Assembly: GCA_002238485.1 (NCBI GenBank)
Contig: MPMG01000004.1
Coordinates: forward strand, 124,001 to 188,000
Direction of reading: 5' to 3'
DNA length: 64,000 nucleotides
DNA from: Chloroflexi bacterium bin20
Lineage (GTDB): Bacteria; Chloroflexota; Anaerolineae; Aggregatilineales; Phototrophicaceae
Under the pieces are notes generated by a model. That model worked only from the letters and a program-made list of their open reading frames with translations. It did no database searches and was not told the origin of the DNA. This document shows positions 48,222 through 58,278 of this stretch, in pieces (positions within the stretch are counted from its first letter, which is position 1; each line of letters begins with the position of its first letter). The position numbers and the translations under genes are program-made.

Positions 48222-49189
48222 ACGCTGATCGCCGTATCAAAATGCCGAAGCAACGGCGCCAAGTCGTCCCACAGCCGCTCGGGGATCTGCAGTCGCGCCG
48301 CTGCCATGCTCGACTGCGCTTCGGATGGGACTCGCGCGCCGGGGATGGTCGAGGCAAGCTGCGGATGACGCGCGCAATATTGCAAAGCCACCGCAAGCAT
48401 AGGCACAGCATAATCGGCGCAGAGTTGCTGAATGCGCGATACATGGTCGAGGCATGTTTGGCTAAAGCGCCGATTGAGATAACGCGTGTTCTCCCGAGGT
48501 CCGGTGACGAGCAGCCCGCGTTCGAGGGGCGTCGCTGCAATCAAACCAACATCGTGCTCGGCAGCCGCGGCAAAGATCTCGCGTTCGGCGATGCGATTGA
48601 TCAAACTCCAGGAATCGGCGATGACCGCGCAGTCGAATTCGCCCGTTTTGATATAGCCGAGGTTGGTCGCCGGGTCGTTGGATGCCGTGCCGATATGATC
48701 AATGACGCCCTGATTCTGCAAGCTCCGTAATGCTCCCAGCGCTCCCTGCTGCGAAAGCACGAAGTCCATCGGCTGCCCCATGGCGTCATGGATGTAGACG
48801 ACGGAAAGGCGCTGCAAGCCCATGCGCTCCAGGCTGGCGTAGACGCTGCGCTGCAGTCCCTCAAAGCTGAAGTCGTAGCCGTCGTGGGTACGGCCGGCTT
48901 TGGTCGTGATGACGAGGCGGTCTTTGGCGGCCGGTCGCTGGCGAAGCGCCTCACCGATCAAACGCTCGCTGAGACTGCGGCCATAGAGCGCGGCGGTATC
49001 AAAAAAAGTGCAGCCAGCATCAATCGCCGCAACCAGGGTCTGCACGCCCAATTCGTGGTCGATCTGGCTGGGCGCGCCATCATATTCACCGACCGTTTGA
49101 TTCTGCGTGGGGATGCCGACAAAAGCCGTGCCAATACCCACGATGGGCAGTTGCATCTCGGTGCGCCCCAGCCGTTTTGTCTGCATCAT
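48218..49189 (-). CDS. aldo/keto reductase
   Basis: 323 residues. Catalytic set: Asp and Tyr in [20 protein letters not shown], Lys in LVITTKAGR, His in VVYIHDAMG. The C-terminal NADPH-binding part is [20 protein letters not shown]. It resembles the D-threo-aldose/galactose dehydrogenase branch; the substrate is unknown. The start overlaps the uppS stop by 4 bases. Confidence 0.85.
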   Translation of the reverse strand: MMQTKRLGRTEMQLPIVGIGTAFVGIPTQNQTVGEYDGAPSQIDHELGVQTLVAAIDAGCTFFDTAALYGRSLSERLIGEALRQRPAAKDRLVITTKAGRTHDGYDFSFEGLQRSVYASLERMGLQRLSVVYIHDAMGQPMDFVLSQQGALGALRSLQNQGVIDHIGTASNDPATNLGYIKTGEFDCAVIADSWSLINRIAEREIFAAAAEHDVGLIAATPLERGLLVTGPRENTRYLNRRFSQTCLDHVSRIQQLCADYAVPMLAVALQYCARHPQLASTIPGARVPSEAQSSMAAARLQIPERLWDDLAPLLRHFDTAISV

Positions 49190-49989
49190 CTTTGCCCCGC
49201 GCGTTTTCCGTTGCCGTTGCGGTATTCGGCGTCAATCTGCTCGTCCGTCTTGCCAAAGCGCCGCCGCCGATTGCCATATTCCACCAGCGCCAGATAAAAC
49301 TGCTCGCGGTCAAAGTCGGGCCAGTAAGTCTCGGTGGTATAGATTTCGCTGTATGCGCCTTGCCAGATCAAAAAGTTGCTCAGGCGGAATTCGCCACTGG
49401 TGCGGATGATCAGGTCCGGGTCGGGCAGGTCGCTGGTATAGATGTAATTGCTGATCGTGGCTTCGGATATATCTTCGGGCGGGATGCCATCGCGAACGAT
49501 ATGTTGCACGGCGCGCACAATTTCATCGCGTCCGCCATAGTTGAAAGCCACATTGAGGATCAGCCGCTGGTTATCGCGCGTGAATTCGCAGGCATCCAGC
49601 ACTTTGCGCGCCAGTCGCTTGTCGACGCCGTCCAACTCGCCGATATGCCGGATCTGCACGCCCTCGTCATGCAATTCTGCCAGTTCGCGGTCGATGACCA
49701 TCTCCAGGATGCGCATGAGCAGCAGGACTTCGCGGCGGGGCCTCGACCAATTTTCAGTGGAAAAGGCATAGATTGTCATGATCTGCACGCCAAATTCAAC
49801 AGCGGCGCGGATGATGCGGCGCAAGTTCTCTGTGCCCTGTCGGTGGCCTTCGCCGCGGGGCAAGCCACGCCGACGCGCCCAGCGTCCGTTGCCATCCATG
49901 ATGATGGCCACATGCGCCGGCACTTTTTGCAGGGCTGGCAGACTATTGCGCATGCGCGCGCGCTGCGGCTCTCTCGTCAAAAAAGTCAT
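49186..49989 (-). CDS. uppS: undecaprenyl diphosphate synthase (cis-prenyltransferase)
   Basis: 267 residues from the ATG at 49989 (AGGA site); the frame is open to 50073 but the extra residues are not conserved. Signature: [20 protein letters not shown] with catalytic Asp, then [28 protein letters not shown] and [20 protein letters not shown]. Makes the C55 lipid carrier for peptidoglycan and other surface polymers. It lies after frr, as in many genomes. Confidence 0.95.
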   Translation of the reverse strand: MTFLTREPQRARMRNSLPALQKVPAHVAIIMDGNGRWARRRGLPRGEGHRQGTENLRRIIRAAVEFGVQIMTIYAFSTENWSRPRREVLLLMRILEMVIDRELAELHDEGVQIRHIGELDGVDKRLARKVLDACEFTRDNQRLILNVAFNYGGRDEIVRAVQHIVRDGIPPEDISEATISNYIYTSDLPDPDLIIRTSGEFRLSNFLIWQGAYSEIYTTETYWPDFDREQFYLALVEYGNRRRRFGKTDEQIDAEYRNGNGKRAGQR

Positions 49990-50088
49990 GCTTGCTTCCT
50001 GGGCTGGCTGTTCAAAAAGGGGCGCCGCTGTCAACAACCCATATACACAACTGTGGGTCTTGCGCCTTAGCATAAAACGGCGGCACAG

Positions 50089-50646
50089 CTAGACTTCCAT
50101 GATGTCCTTTTCTTTGTCTGCACCCAGCGTGCCGATCTGCGCGATGAAGTTGTCGGTCAGCTTTTGCACTTCTGCCTCGCCGCGTTTCTTCTCGTCTTCA
50201 GAGATCAGTTTTTCTTTTTCAAAGTCTTGCAAGTCGCTGTTGGCAGAACGGCGGATATTGCGGATGGCCACGCGCGTATCTTCCATACGGCGATTGAGGA
50301 ACTTGACCAGCTCCATGCGCCGTTCGCGGGTCAGCGCCGGCATATTCAGACGGATGTTTTCGCCATCGATGTTGGGATTCACGCCGATATCCGACATCTG
50401 TATGGCTTTTTCGATATTGCGGATGGCGGTCTTGTCGTAGGGGCGGATGAGAATTTGCATGGCTTCGGGCGTGGAGATGCTCGCTAGTTGCCGCAATTCG
50501 CTGTCTTGCCCATAATATTCGACTGTGAGACGGTCGACCAAGGCGGTGCTGGCGCGTCCACTGCGCATACGACTTAGCTCTTCGCGAAAAACCGCGAGAG
50601 TCGCTTCCATTTTGCCTTTGGCTTCGTCCAGTATGTCTTCGGTCAT
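50089..50646 (-). CDS. frr: ribosome recycling factor
   Basis: 185 residues from the ATG at 50646; a GTG at 50655 in frame is an alternative with a slightly better ribosome site. The sequence is a standard RRF: MRSGRASTALVDRLTVEYYG, then PYDKTAIRNIEKAIQMSDIG, and RRMELVKFLNRRMEDTRVAI. It splits post-termination ribosomes with EF-G. It precedes uppS. Confidence 0.96.
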   Translation of the reverse strand: MTEDILDEAKGKMEATLAVFREELSRMRSGRASTALVDRLTVEYYGQDSELRQLASISTPEAMQILIRPYDKTAIRNIEKAIQMSDIGVNPNIDGENIRLNMPALTRERRMELVKFLNRRMEDTRVAIRNIRRSANSDLQDFEKEKLISEDEKKRGEAEVQKLTDNFIAQIGTLGADKEKDIMEV

Positions 50647-50925
50647 GGCCTTCACCCGCTTCCAATATGTCTTGCCGCCAGCATCAGCGCTTGTCTGCGC
50701 CGCCAGCTTGCCTGATTATAGCGCATCTGCCCGATAGTGTAAGCGATAAACCAGCCGATGCCTCGACTGAAGAAATTTGCTCGCGGCGCGCGCGATACGA
50801 TCCCGCTGATGGTGGGCGCTGCGCGGGAATGGCTGTGCAATGGCTGTCGCATCGGCTTGACAAGAATCGCGACTCGGCGGATACTGGCGATAACAACTGA
50901 TCAAGCCTGTTTGGAGGCGGGCGGC

Positions 50926-51777
50926 ATGCGCGAAGGGCTCGTCACCGACTCCGCGGAATCGACCAACCTGCGCGACCGCATCATCACGGCCAGCGTGCTT
51001 GTGCCGGTGGCTGTCTTGGCGTCTCTGGCTGGCGGCTGGCTGTTCCTGTGCCTGACGCTGCCCATCATGTGCATTGGCATGCTGGAATTCTTCGTTATGG
51101 AGAAGGACACGCCCATGCAAGGCAGCTCGCTGACCGGCATTCCCACGGCCTTGGCGATCGTGCTGGGCTTCTTCTTGGGCATCGACTGGCTGTGGCAAGC
51201 GGCGTTGGGAGCGGGAATCGCATTGACGCTGGCGCTGGAGATCGCGCGGAAGCCTCGGCAGCCAGGCCGCGCGCTGGCCCAGGTGGGCACGACCCTTTGT
51301 GGCATTCTCTATCTGGCATTCCCGACCGCCTTTCTGGTCAGCCTGCGCAATCGACCAGAAGATGGCTTGATGTGGCTCTTTGTGGTCTATGCCATCACCT
51401 GGGGCACAGACACCTTTGCGTATGTCTTTGGCAAGGTCTTCGGCAGGACGAAGCTGGCGCCGCTTATCTCGCCGAACAAGACCGTGGAAGGCGCTGTCGG
51501 CGGCATTTTCTGCGCCTGGGTGCCGGCTTTTCTCATCTTGCTGGTGGCGGGCAGGCTCGAGCCGCGCCTGGCGCCGATGATCGTGGTGGGTCCATTCCTG
51601 GCGGTGGGCGGCGATCTCTTCGAGTCGGGGCTGAAGCGCATCTTCCGCGTCAAAGATAGTTATGTGGCGGGTTTTAATGTCTTCCCCGGGCACGGTGGCG
51701 TGCTGGACCGCATTGACGCGCTGGTGTGGGTGGCCAGCTGGGTCTTCCTTTACCTCTTGAGCAACGGGGTGGCTTAG
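50926..51777 (+). CDS. cdsA: phosphatidate cytidylyltransferase
   Basis: 283 residues from the ATG at 50926, which has GGAGG 8 bases upstream; the frame is open to 50758 but the extra part is not CdsA-like. Seven or eight membrane helices are visible, with the signature GLKRIFRVKDSYVAGFNVFP followed by GHGGVLDRIDAL. Makes CDP-diacylglycerol for phospholipid synthesis. It is transcribed divergently from frr-uppS rather than in the usual frr-uppS-cdsA run. Confidence 0.93.
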   Translation: MREGLVTDSAESTNLRDRIITASVLVPVAVLASLAGGWLFLCLTLPIMCIGMLEFFVMEKDTPMQGSSLTGIPTALAIVLGFFLGIDWLWQAALGAGIALTLALEIARKPRQPGRALAQVGTTLCGILYLAFPTAFLVSLRNRPEDGLMWLFVVYAITWGTDTFAYVFGKVFGRTKLAPLISPNKTVEGAVGGIFCAWVPAFLILLVAGRLEPRLAPMIVVGPFLAVGGDLFESGLKRIFRVKDSYVAGFNVFPGHGGVLDRIDALVWVASWVFLYLLSNGVA

Positions 51778-51799
51778 GGCTGCTTCGCAAATCACGGCT

Positions 51800-51828
51800 T
51801 TGTCGCGCCTTGTCGCATGCGGTATAAT
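51800..51828 (+). promoter_or_regulatory. probable promoter of the SRPBCC gene
   Basis: TTGTCG (51800-51805), 17-base spacer, perfect TATAAT (51823-51828), about 30 bases before the ATG at 51861. Confidence 0.6.
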
Positions 51829-51860
51829 CACGGCAGCGACGCAGGAAATCTGGTGCTGCC

Positions 51861-52319
51861 ATGCCAAAGTTCGAAACGCAAGTCTTGGTCAATCGCCCTG
51901 TCTTTCAGGTTTTCCGTTATGTGGGAGACTTCAACAACGATGTGAACTGGCGCAATGTGCACAACATCGGCATCACCAGCGGCGACCCCATTCGCACGGG
52001 CTCCATGGTGGCGATGACGCGCCGCATCATGGGTCGCAAGGGATTCGTCAACAGCGATGTGACCGACTACGATCGCAACAAGAAGATCGTGTTGAAGGGT
52101 TCCTATTGGGGCTTCCCCTTCGTTTCGACCATCATTTTCGACCATCGGGGCCAACAAACCAATGTGCGCGAGAGCCTGGAAATCCGCACGCGTTGGTTCT
52201 TTTGGTTTGGCATCTTCTTCAATCTGACGTTGAAAGGCGTGCTGCGCCGCGAATGGGAAGCCCTAAAGCAACTGCTCGACTCGCACGCCGATTTGAGCTC
52301 CAAGTCCAAACGCAGTTAG
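51861..52319 (+). CDS. SRPBCC (START/Bet v1-like) family protein
   Basis: 152 residues of the polyketide-cyclase/SRPBCC type: an opening PKFETQVLVNRPVFQVFRYV with the family's V-x-x-P-x-x-x-V-F pattern, then WRNVHNIGITSGDPIRTGSM and a long C-terminal helix (EWEALKQLLDSHADL). Likely binds a hydrophobic ligand. It converges with the DUF4013-like gene, stops overlapping by 4 bases. Confidence 0.8.
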   Translation: MPKFETQVLVNRPVFQVFRYVGDFNNDVNWRNVHNIGITSGDPIRTGSMVAMTRRIMGRKGFVNSDVTDYDRNKKIVLKGSYWGFPFVSTIIFDHRGQQTNVRESLEIRTRWFFWFGIFFNLTLKGVLRREWEALKQLLDSHADLSSKSKRS

Positions 52320-53170
52320 ACGATCAACATGTCTTCCGCTTTGGGCTTGTCGCCGCCAATGCCGATGGCCATCGCATATTGCGCGATTAAATGCTGCGTA
52401 GAAAAATGCTGCATCAGCTGGAAGAAGTAGTACAGGATGATCGAAAGCGTCACGCCAGCCGCACCCGTCAAGCCGCCAAAGACACTATCCGCCAGCGAAC
52501 TGAATAGTCCATAGCCCAGCGACAGCAAGATCATAAACAGCAGCAAGAAAGCGCCCCAGCGCCAATTCTGCCGAGCAATGACCATGTTGCGCCGCAGCTG
52601 CCAGGCCACGCGATGATGCCCTTCGGCCGCCATGCGCGCCATGCCCACGAAATAAGCCCAGCCCATCACCGCCGCCGCGCCTATCGTCAGCAAGAAGGCA
52701 GCCATGCCCAACAGACCATTGATGATGCCCAGACCGCTGGTGAAGCCCAGCACGACTGCCTCGACGATGATCAGCGCCACAAACAGCACACCATAGCCGA
52801 TGCCCGCCAGCAGCAGATAAACGCCGTCTGCCAGTTCGCGCCCGAGTTGGATCGCCGGCAGTTGCTGGTCGTCTTGCATCAGCACACGCAGCACCGACAC
52901 GCTGTAACCTGACAGCCACAATCCGCTGACCACCGCCACGACAATGATGCCAAGCATGCCCATGACAGCCGTCCCGCTCAGGGCAAGATCGGGCATCTGC
53001 AGGTGGCTGACTCCATCCCAGTTGGAAAATGCCATCATGAATCCATCCAGGTCGAAGGAATTGAAGAATAGCCCGGTGAAAAGCGCCATGGCGATCGTCA
53101 TCACCAGCACGATGCTGAATACCTTGGCGAAGTTGACAAATGGATAGCGTAACGCACTGAAAAAGTTCAT
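52316..53170 (-). CDS. DUF4013-like integral membrane protein
   Basis: 284 residues with six or more membrane helices in two groups. GYSVSVLRVLMQDDQQLPAI and the following LADGVYLLLAGIGYG pattern resemble DUF4013. Function unknown. Confidence 0.7.
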   Translation of the reverse strand: MNFFSALRYPFVNFAKVFSIVLVMTIAMALFTGLFFNSFDLDGFMMAFSNWDGVSHLQMPDLALSGTAVMGMLGIIVVAVVSGLWLSGYSVSVLRVLMQDDQQLPAIQLGRELADGVYLLLAGIGYGVLFVALIIVEAVVLGFTSGLGIINGLLGMAAFLLTIGAAAVMGWAYFVGMARMAAEGHHRVAWQLRRNMVIARQNWRWGAFLLLFMILLSLGYGLFSSLADSVFGGLTGAAGVTLSIILYYFFQLMQHFSTQHLIAQYAMAIGIGGDKPKAEDMLIV

Positions 53171-53243
53171 CTGCTGCCCTTGTGAGATCTAAGAGAATGT
53201 CCGATATGCTGTTTGGACGCTAGTTTAACACAGCTTGTGCAAG

Positions 53244-54215
53244 CTAGCGAACTTCTTCCAGCCGGTCGTGTGCAGGCGGCGGCGCAGCAGAAAGCGCTGT
53301 GATCTCTGCATACCATTCCGCTGTCAATGCCACATCCAGCGCGGCCAGCGAGTCTTCCAGTTGCGTCAGGTTGCGCGCGCCGATGATAGGCGCTGTCACG
53401 CCCGGATGCGCCATCACCCAAGCCACTGCCAATGTGGCCGGCGTAAAACCGCGTCCTGTGGCGTGCGCGGCGAAATCGGCGGCAGTCTGATAATAATCGG
53501 CTGGACCATAGCGCTTCATGTACATCTTGTTTTCGATTAGCCGTCCCGTTTGCGGTTTGGATTCGGGCGCATATTTCCCGGTCAGCAAGCCGCCGCCCAG
53601 CGGGCTGTAGGGGATCACGCCGATCTGCTCTTGCGCGGCCATGGGCAAGATTTCAACTTCCGCCTGGCGTTTGACCAAGTTGTACATGGGCTGAAGGCAT
53701 TCGATGCGCGCCAAGCCAGACTGCGCCGCAATGCCCTGCGCTTTCATCACCTGCCAGGCCGCCCAGTTGCTGACCGCCGGATAGAGGATCTTGCCCTGCC
53801 GCACCAGGTCGTCAAGCGCGCGCAGCATCTCGTCTATGGGCGTATCGGCATCGTAATGATGCAAGAAGTAGACATCGATGCGATCGGTATTGAGCCGCCG
53901 CAGGCTGTCTTCCACCGCCAGCTGGATATGACGCCGCGATGCGCCACCGGCATTGATATCGCTGCCCGTGCCAGAAACCACCTTGGTCGTCAGCACGATA
54001 TCATCGCGGCAGCCGGCGATCAGCCCGCCCAGAATCTCTTCTGAGCGTCCACCAGCGTATACATTGGCGCAATCGAAAAAGTTAATGCCACGTTCGCGAC
54101 AGCGGTGAAACATGCGCGCCGATTCTGCTTCGTCTGCGATATCGCCAAAGGACATCGTGCCAAAGCAAAGCGGCGATACCTTCACGCCCGTGCGACCCAA
54201 ACTGCGGTAGTCCAT
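53244..54215 (-). CDS. aldo/keto reductase
   Basis: 323 residues from the ATG at 54215 (AGAGGAG site); the frame continues far upstream through phzF but only as a shadow. Opening MDYRSLGRTGVKVSPLCFGT, catalytic NFFDCANVYAGGRSEEILGG (Asp, Tyr), VLTTKVVSGTG (Lys) and VYFLHHYDADTPIDEMLRAL (His). It belongs to the YajO/Tas-like branch. It may share the polyamine-region transcript with phzF. Confidence 0.9.
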   Translation of the reverse strand: MDYRSLGRTGVKVSPLCFGTMSFGDIADEAESARMFHRCRERGINFFDCANVYAGGRSEEILGGLIAGCRDDIVLTTKVVSGTGSDINAGGASRRHIQLAVEDSLRRLNTDRIDVYFLHHYDADTPIDEMLRALDDLVRQGKILYPAVSNWAAWQVMKAQGIAAQSGLARIECLQPMYNLVKRQAEVEILPMAAQEQIGVIPYSPLGGGLLTGKYAPESKPQTGRLIENKMYMKRYGPADYYQTAADFAAHATGRGFTPATLAVAWVMAHPGVTAPIIGARNLTQLEDSLAALDVALTAEWYAEITALSAAPPPAHDRLEEVR

Positions 54216-54232
54216 GTTGATCTCCTCTTTTG

Positions 54233-55111
54233 TTAATCCGATGCCAGTCGTCCCTGCGCCACCAGCTCGACCTGCCCGCCAACACGAATCGCAATCTCGC
54301 CCGATGCGCGGCTGGCATGCAGATGCAACAGCGATGGTCGACCGATTTGATAGCCCTGCTCGGCGCGCAGGCGCAAATCGCGTCCTGCAAAATAGCCATA
54401 TTGCAGCATGTAAGCCGCGATGCAGCCGGCGGCGCTGCCTGTGGCCGGGTCTTCTGGCGCGCCATAGATATCGTCCAGAACGCGCACATGGATGTCGTTT
54501 TCGGCATGAAGCGTTTCGCTGCAAAAGACCGCCGGCCCGATCGCCTCGTGCGCGCCCAACAGCGCCCGCAGTCGGTCGAGATTGACCCAGGCTCGCTGCA
54601 GCGCGTCCAGCGAAACAAGCGGCGCCAGCACGAATGGCAAGCCTGTCGACACTTCCACGATCGGGAAGCGCGGGTCGATGTCGTCTGCGGCGATATTGAG
54701 CACGCGAGCCATGTCCGCTGCGGCGAACTGATGCCCAAATCGCGGGGGATTCTGGCGCATCCACAGCACATCATCTGCGCCGAAGGTCACCGGGATCTGC
54801 CCAATGGGCAGGTTCAACGTCAGTTCATCGACCGGCGCGCCGATCAGCTCGCGCTGGATGATATACGCCGTGCCCAAAACGGGATGACCAGCGAAGTCGA
54901 CCTCGACCTCGGGCATGAAGATGCGCGTGTTATAGCCGCCATTTTCTGGCGTATCGGCGGTGACGAAAGTGATCTCGGAAAAGTTGATTTCTTTCGCCAG
55001 TTGCTGCATCAGCGCCGTCGGCGGGTTGCCCAGATAAACCGCCAATTGATTGCCGGTGTACTTGCGCCCGATGGTGAAGACATCTACGATGAAGAATTCC
55101 ATTTGCGCCAT
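54233..55111 (-). CDS. PhzF-family isomerase/epimerase-like protein
   Basis: 292 residues from the ATG at 55111 (AGGAGG 11 bases upstream). PhzF landmarks: FFIVDVFTIGRKYTGNQLAV, the catalytic glutamate in NFSEITFV, and DFAGHPVLGTAYIIQRELIG. The second half repeats the fold with ATGSAAGCIAAYMLQYG. The substrate is unknown. It follows the amidase gene by 1 base. Confidence 0.88.
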   Translation of the reverse strand: MAQMEFFIVDVFTIGRKYTGNQLAVYLGNPPTALMQQLAKEINFSEITFVTADTPENGGYNTRIFMPEVEVDFAGHPVLGTAYIIQRELIGAPVDELTLNLPIGQIPVTFGADDVLWMRQNPPRFGHQFAAADMARVLNIAADDIDPRFPIVEVSTGLPFVLAPLVSLDALQRAWVNLDRLRALLGAHEAIGPAVFCSETLHAENDIHVRVLDDIYGAPEDPATGSAAGCIAAYMLQYGYFAGRDLRLRAEQGYQIGRPSLLHLHASRASGEIAIRVGGQVELVAQGRLASD

Positions 55112-55112
55112 A

Positions 55113-56015
55113 TCAGCGAATTCCTCCTGTCGACAGATCGCCCTGCCAGCGTTGTGGCGCATCCACTGCCGCTCCTTGCAGCAGGCGTCCGTAGTGCTGT
55201 GGCTTGCGCTGATGCATCAATGGGAAGAGCGCAAGAACCTGTTCCCGCACATCGGCGCGCAGCACAGCGTCGATCACCTGGTCGCTGTCGCGGCTGGCTT
55301 CTGCCAAGATCGTGCCCAGCGGGTCGCAAATGAAGCTGCTGCCATAAAAAGTGACGGCATTTTCGCGCCCGATGCGGTTGCAAGCGGCGATAAACAATCC
55401 ATTCGCCACAGCGTGCCCGCGCATCACCAGCTGCCAGGCGACGGCGGAATCGAAGTCGGGCGCATTGGGCTCGCTGCCGATTGCTGTGGGATAATAAATG
55501 AACTCCGCGCCTTCCAGGGCATAGATGCGCGCCAACTCGGGGAACCACTGGTCGTAACAAGTCGGCGCAGCCAGCTTCAGCGCGCCGATATCGTGCACGG
55601 GATATTGCCCCGCGCCGTCAAAATAGTCGGTCTCGTGATAGCCGTCGCCGGACGGGATATGTACTTTGCGCGTGATGCCTTTCAGCCTGCCAGCCGGGTC
55701 ATGGAGGGTGGCTGTGTCCCAATAGCCGCCGGTCGCATCGCGCTCGAAGAGGCTGCCTATGAGAAATACGCCGTGCCGCCGAGCCAGCTCGCTGAAGAAG
55801 CGCTCGGATTCTCCGCCGGGGATGGTTTCTGCCCATTGAAAGCCCGCCCGGTCGCGCAGCCCAGGGAAGTAGGGCAAGATGCTGAATTCGGGCAGGCAGA
55901 TCAGGTTTGCGCCGGTTGCGGCAGCTTGCGCCACCAGCCCGCGATAGAGCGCTTGTGTTGAAGCCCGGTCGCCCGTCCAGTGCCCCTGCGCCAGGGCGAT
56001 GTGCAGGTCTTTCAT
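55113..56015 (-). CDS. carbon-nitrogen hydrolase, N-carbamoylputrescine amidase-like
   Basis: 300 residues from the ATG at 56015 (GGAGG site). The Glu-Lys-Cys triad is in LPEFSILPYFPGL, RKVHIPSGDGYHETDYF and PTCYDQWFPELARIYALEGA. The YYPTAIGSEP segment is the hallmark of N-carbamoylputrescine amidase (AguB) and close relatives. Likely releases putrescine, CO2 and ammonia from carbamoylputrescine. Overlaps the amine-oxidase stop by 4 bases and faces the polyamine transporter. Confidence 0.85.
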   Translation of the reverse strand: MKDLHIALAQGHWTGDRASTQALYRGLVAQAAATGANLICLPEFSILPYFPGLRDRAGFQWAETIPGGESERFFSELARRHGVFLIGSLFERDATGGYWDTATLHDPAGRLKGITRKVHIPSGDGYHETDYFDGAGQYPVHDIGALKLAAPTCYDQWFPELARIYALEGAEFIYYPTAIGSEPNAPDFDSAVAWQLVMRGHAVANGLFIAACNRIGRENAVTFYGSSFICDPLGTILAEASRDSDQVIDAVLRADVREQVLALFPLMHQRKPQHYGRLLQGAAVDAPQRWQGDLSTGGIR

Positions 56016-57280
56016 GCGCCTGCCTCCGCGATGATCTCTTGCGCCGCTCGTTTGCCTGTGAAGTAGGCGCCGTGCACCGTCGCAGCCAAATGGTGGGGGG
56101 CGCTGGCTTCTCCCGCCCAATAGAGTGGCGGCGTGGGCTGTGCCAGTTTATCACGCGCGGCATAATGACCGGGCAAGCAGACGCTGTAACCCCCCAACGC
56201 AAATTCATCGTGATTCCAAGCCACCCAGCGCGCCTTGCTGGCCTTCAAGTCGGGCTGATCTATTTCTTCACGCAGAGTCGCCAAGCCCGTCTCCAGCGCC
56301 GATTGTTCGCCCAGTTGCAGCAATTCCCGCGCGTAATCGCCGGTGGCAAATGCCGTCCAGACGACCGCGCCGCTCGGCCTGCCCAGCGATGGCGACCACC
56401 ACATGGGCGGGCTGCCAGCCGAGTAGATCGCGCCGATTTTTGGATCGAGCAGGGGTGCGTCGAAGAGGTATACCAGCTTGAGCACGGGCCCCATTTGCAA
56501 GCCAGCCAGCGCCTCGCTTTTGACAGTTGGCAGCGTAGGCGTGAATCGCAGTCGCGCGGCTTGCAGCACCGCCAGCGGCAGGGTTATCACAGCGGCATCG
56601 GCAGAGTAGCTCGCGCCCGAGACGACCTGCGCCTGGACGCCCTCCGACCAATTGATGTGGCTGACGGCGCAATGTAGATGGATATCCAGCCCGGCAGCCA
56701 ACTGCGTGTAATAAGCGTCATAACCATCCAGGATTCGGTGGTCGCTGTAATCTTCGCTGGCATCGCTGTCATGGAATAATTGGGCATGCGCCTTGGCGTT
56801 TAGATAACGCATATCATCGCCTTCTGCGTTGGCGAAGGAGCGCTGCACATAGCGAATCTGCGCCGGGCTGAAGCCGATGCGCTGCAAGTAGCTGCCCAGG
56901 TCTTCGTCAGCACGAGGCTCGGGCACATCGCCCAGCTCCCAAGAGCGCGTTACGTCCAGTTCAGGGGATTGCGCCCGCGCCTCGCCCATAGTCTGCCAGT
57001 CGCCCGCTTCGCTGCGGATCATAGAATCGTCCAGCTTGTTCCAGTGCCAGGTGCGCAGACCCAGCTTGCGAATCCAGCCCCAGGTGTTGACTTCTGCGCC
57101 GCGCCCGTGGATCAATTCCGCGCCGAACTCAACCGGGATATCGGCGAAGTCTCGGTCGGTCCAGACTCGCCCACCGATGCGGTCTCGCGCTTCCAGCACG
57201 GTCGCGTTTATGCCCGCCTGCTGCAAATGCCAAGCCGCCGACAAGCCCGCTATGCCCGCGCCAATCACCAGGGCTTTCAT
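56012..57280 (-). CDS. flavin amine oxidase (monoamine/polyamine oxidase-like)
   Basis: 422 residues. The FAD-binding opening is KALVIGAGIAGLSAAWHLQQ, then VLEARDRIGGRVWTDR. The C-terminal FAD-contact motif LYWAGEASAPHHLAATVHGA contains the usual GE. MAO-like throughout. Likely oxidises an amine or polyamine; no signal peptide. Start of a run with the amidase and phzF genes. Confidence 0.9.
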   Translation of the reverse strand: MKALVIGAGIAGLSAAWHLQQAGINATVLEARDRIGGRVWTDRDFADIPVEFGAELIHGRGAEVNTWGWIRKLGLRTWHWNKLDDSMIRSEAGDWQTMGEARAQSPELDVTRSWELGDVPEPRADEDLGSYLQRIGFSPAQIRYVQRSFANAEGDDMRYLNAKAHAQLFHDSDASEDYSDHRILDGYDAYYTQLAAGLDIHLHCAVSHINWSEGVQAQVVSGASYSADAAVITLPLAVLQAARLRFTPTLPTVKSEALAGLQMGPVLKLVYLFDAPLLDPKIGAIYSAGSPPMWWSPSLGRPSGAVVWTAFATGDYARELLQLGEQSALETGLATLREEIDQPDLKASKARWVAWNHDEFALGGYSVCLPGHYAARDKLAQPTPPLYWAGEASAPHHLAATVHGAYFTGKRAAQEIIAEAGA

Positions 57281-58165
57281 CTAGTCGCCGCCTTCGGCAT
57301 ATTGCGGGTTTTCCCAGATGATTAGCACGCCGGCATTGCCTGCCTGTGGCTCGTCGTCATAGTCGGTTACTACGGAGACAGCGCGAAAGCCGCGATTCAT
57401 CTGCATCGTCACAGTGGGGTCTGTAATCTGGCGCTCTATGACCCGCTGCCCGTATTCTCGCACATTCATGCTGTCGGCGTATTTGTGATAACCCATGAGC
57501 ATGCCGACCGCATACCAGCCGCGCAGGTTGAGCGAACGCACCAGGTCGAAGCGGACGCGGTACAAGCCCGTGCCGATGCCTTGGCGGCGATAATTGGGGC
57601 GGACAGCCATCTCTGCGCCATAGAGCCAGTCGCCGGCAGGTTCGTGCGCAACCAGCCGCGTATCGCCAATCGCCTCGATCCAGGGCAGCATGGACGCAGT
57701 GGGCGGCCGGGCTGTGCGCATCGTTGCCGCCATGCCGACCGCATGTCCCGCGCCCGGACCGCTGGTGCGGATGGCAACAAACTGCCCGCGTGGGAAGCGC
57801 TCAATATGCGCCAATATATCGTCCGAAGTGAAGCATTCGCTGCACTCTTCGGTATACGATATGTTGTAGGCTTCGCGGATTGTGCTCGCCGCTGAGTCTG
57901 CGTGCCAATGCTGGGTATTCATCACGGCGATGCCTGGCAAGTCCAACAAGACATCTTTCTCGTCGAAATGCCGCAGCCACCAGCTATCCGCGCTCATGTG
58001 CAGGGTGCGTGTGCCGTCTTCATCGGTCGTCCACCTCGGCTCATAGGGGTCGATATCATCGCCAGCCTCTTCTGCGCCCTGTTCAATCAGACGCTTCTGG
58101 ATTTGCGGCCAGTCGCTTTCGAGGGCTTGCTTGAGCGCTGACGAATCTGCTTTGCGCTTTGACAT
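57281..58165 (-). CDS. GNAT-family N-acetyltransferase
   Basis: 294 residues, start ATG 58165 (MSKRKADSSALKQALESDWP); an earlier in-frame start at 58210 is possible. The acetyl-CoA-binding motif A is EMAVRPNYRRQGIGTGLYRV, with a preceding beta-bulge strand. The N-terminal 70 residues are a charged helical extension. The substrate is unknown. Directly upstream of the amine oxidase (stop and start adjacent), so probably cotranscribed with it. Confidence 0.85.
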   Translation of the reverse strand: MSKRKADSSALKQALESDWPQIQKRLIEQGAEEAGDDIDPYEPRWTTDEDGTRTLHMSADSWWLRHFDEKDVLLDLPGIAVMNTQHWHADSAASTIREAYNISYTEECSECFTSDDILAHIERFPRGQFVAIRTSGPGAGHAVGMAATMRTARPPTASMLPWIEAIGDTRLVAHEPAGDWLYGAEMAVRPNYRRQGIGTGLYRVRFDLVRSLNLRGWYAVGMLMGYHKYADSMNVREYGQRVIERQITDPTVTMQMNRGFRAVSVVTDYDDEPQAGNAGVLIIWENPQYAEGGD

Positions 58166-58191
58166 GGATAGCGTCCGTTCTGGCTGTCGCG

Positions 58192-58219
58192 TTGGATACG
58201 TGGCATTCACCCCTACAAT
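58192..58219 (+). promoter_or_regulatory. possible pot operon promoter
   Basis: TTGGAT (58192-58197), 16-base spacer, TACAAT (58214-58219), 60 bases before potB. The divergent GNAT gene starts 27 bases away. Confidence 0.4.
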
Positions 58220-58278
58220 AAGTTACTATGCGGGGCAAGGCTAGAGCAAGTCGCTGGCGGCAAGGCGGTACCCTTTTC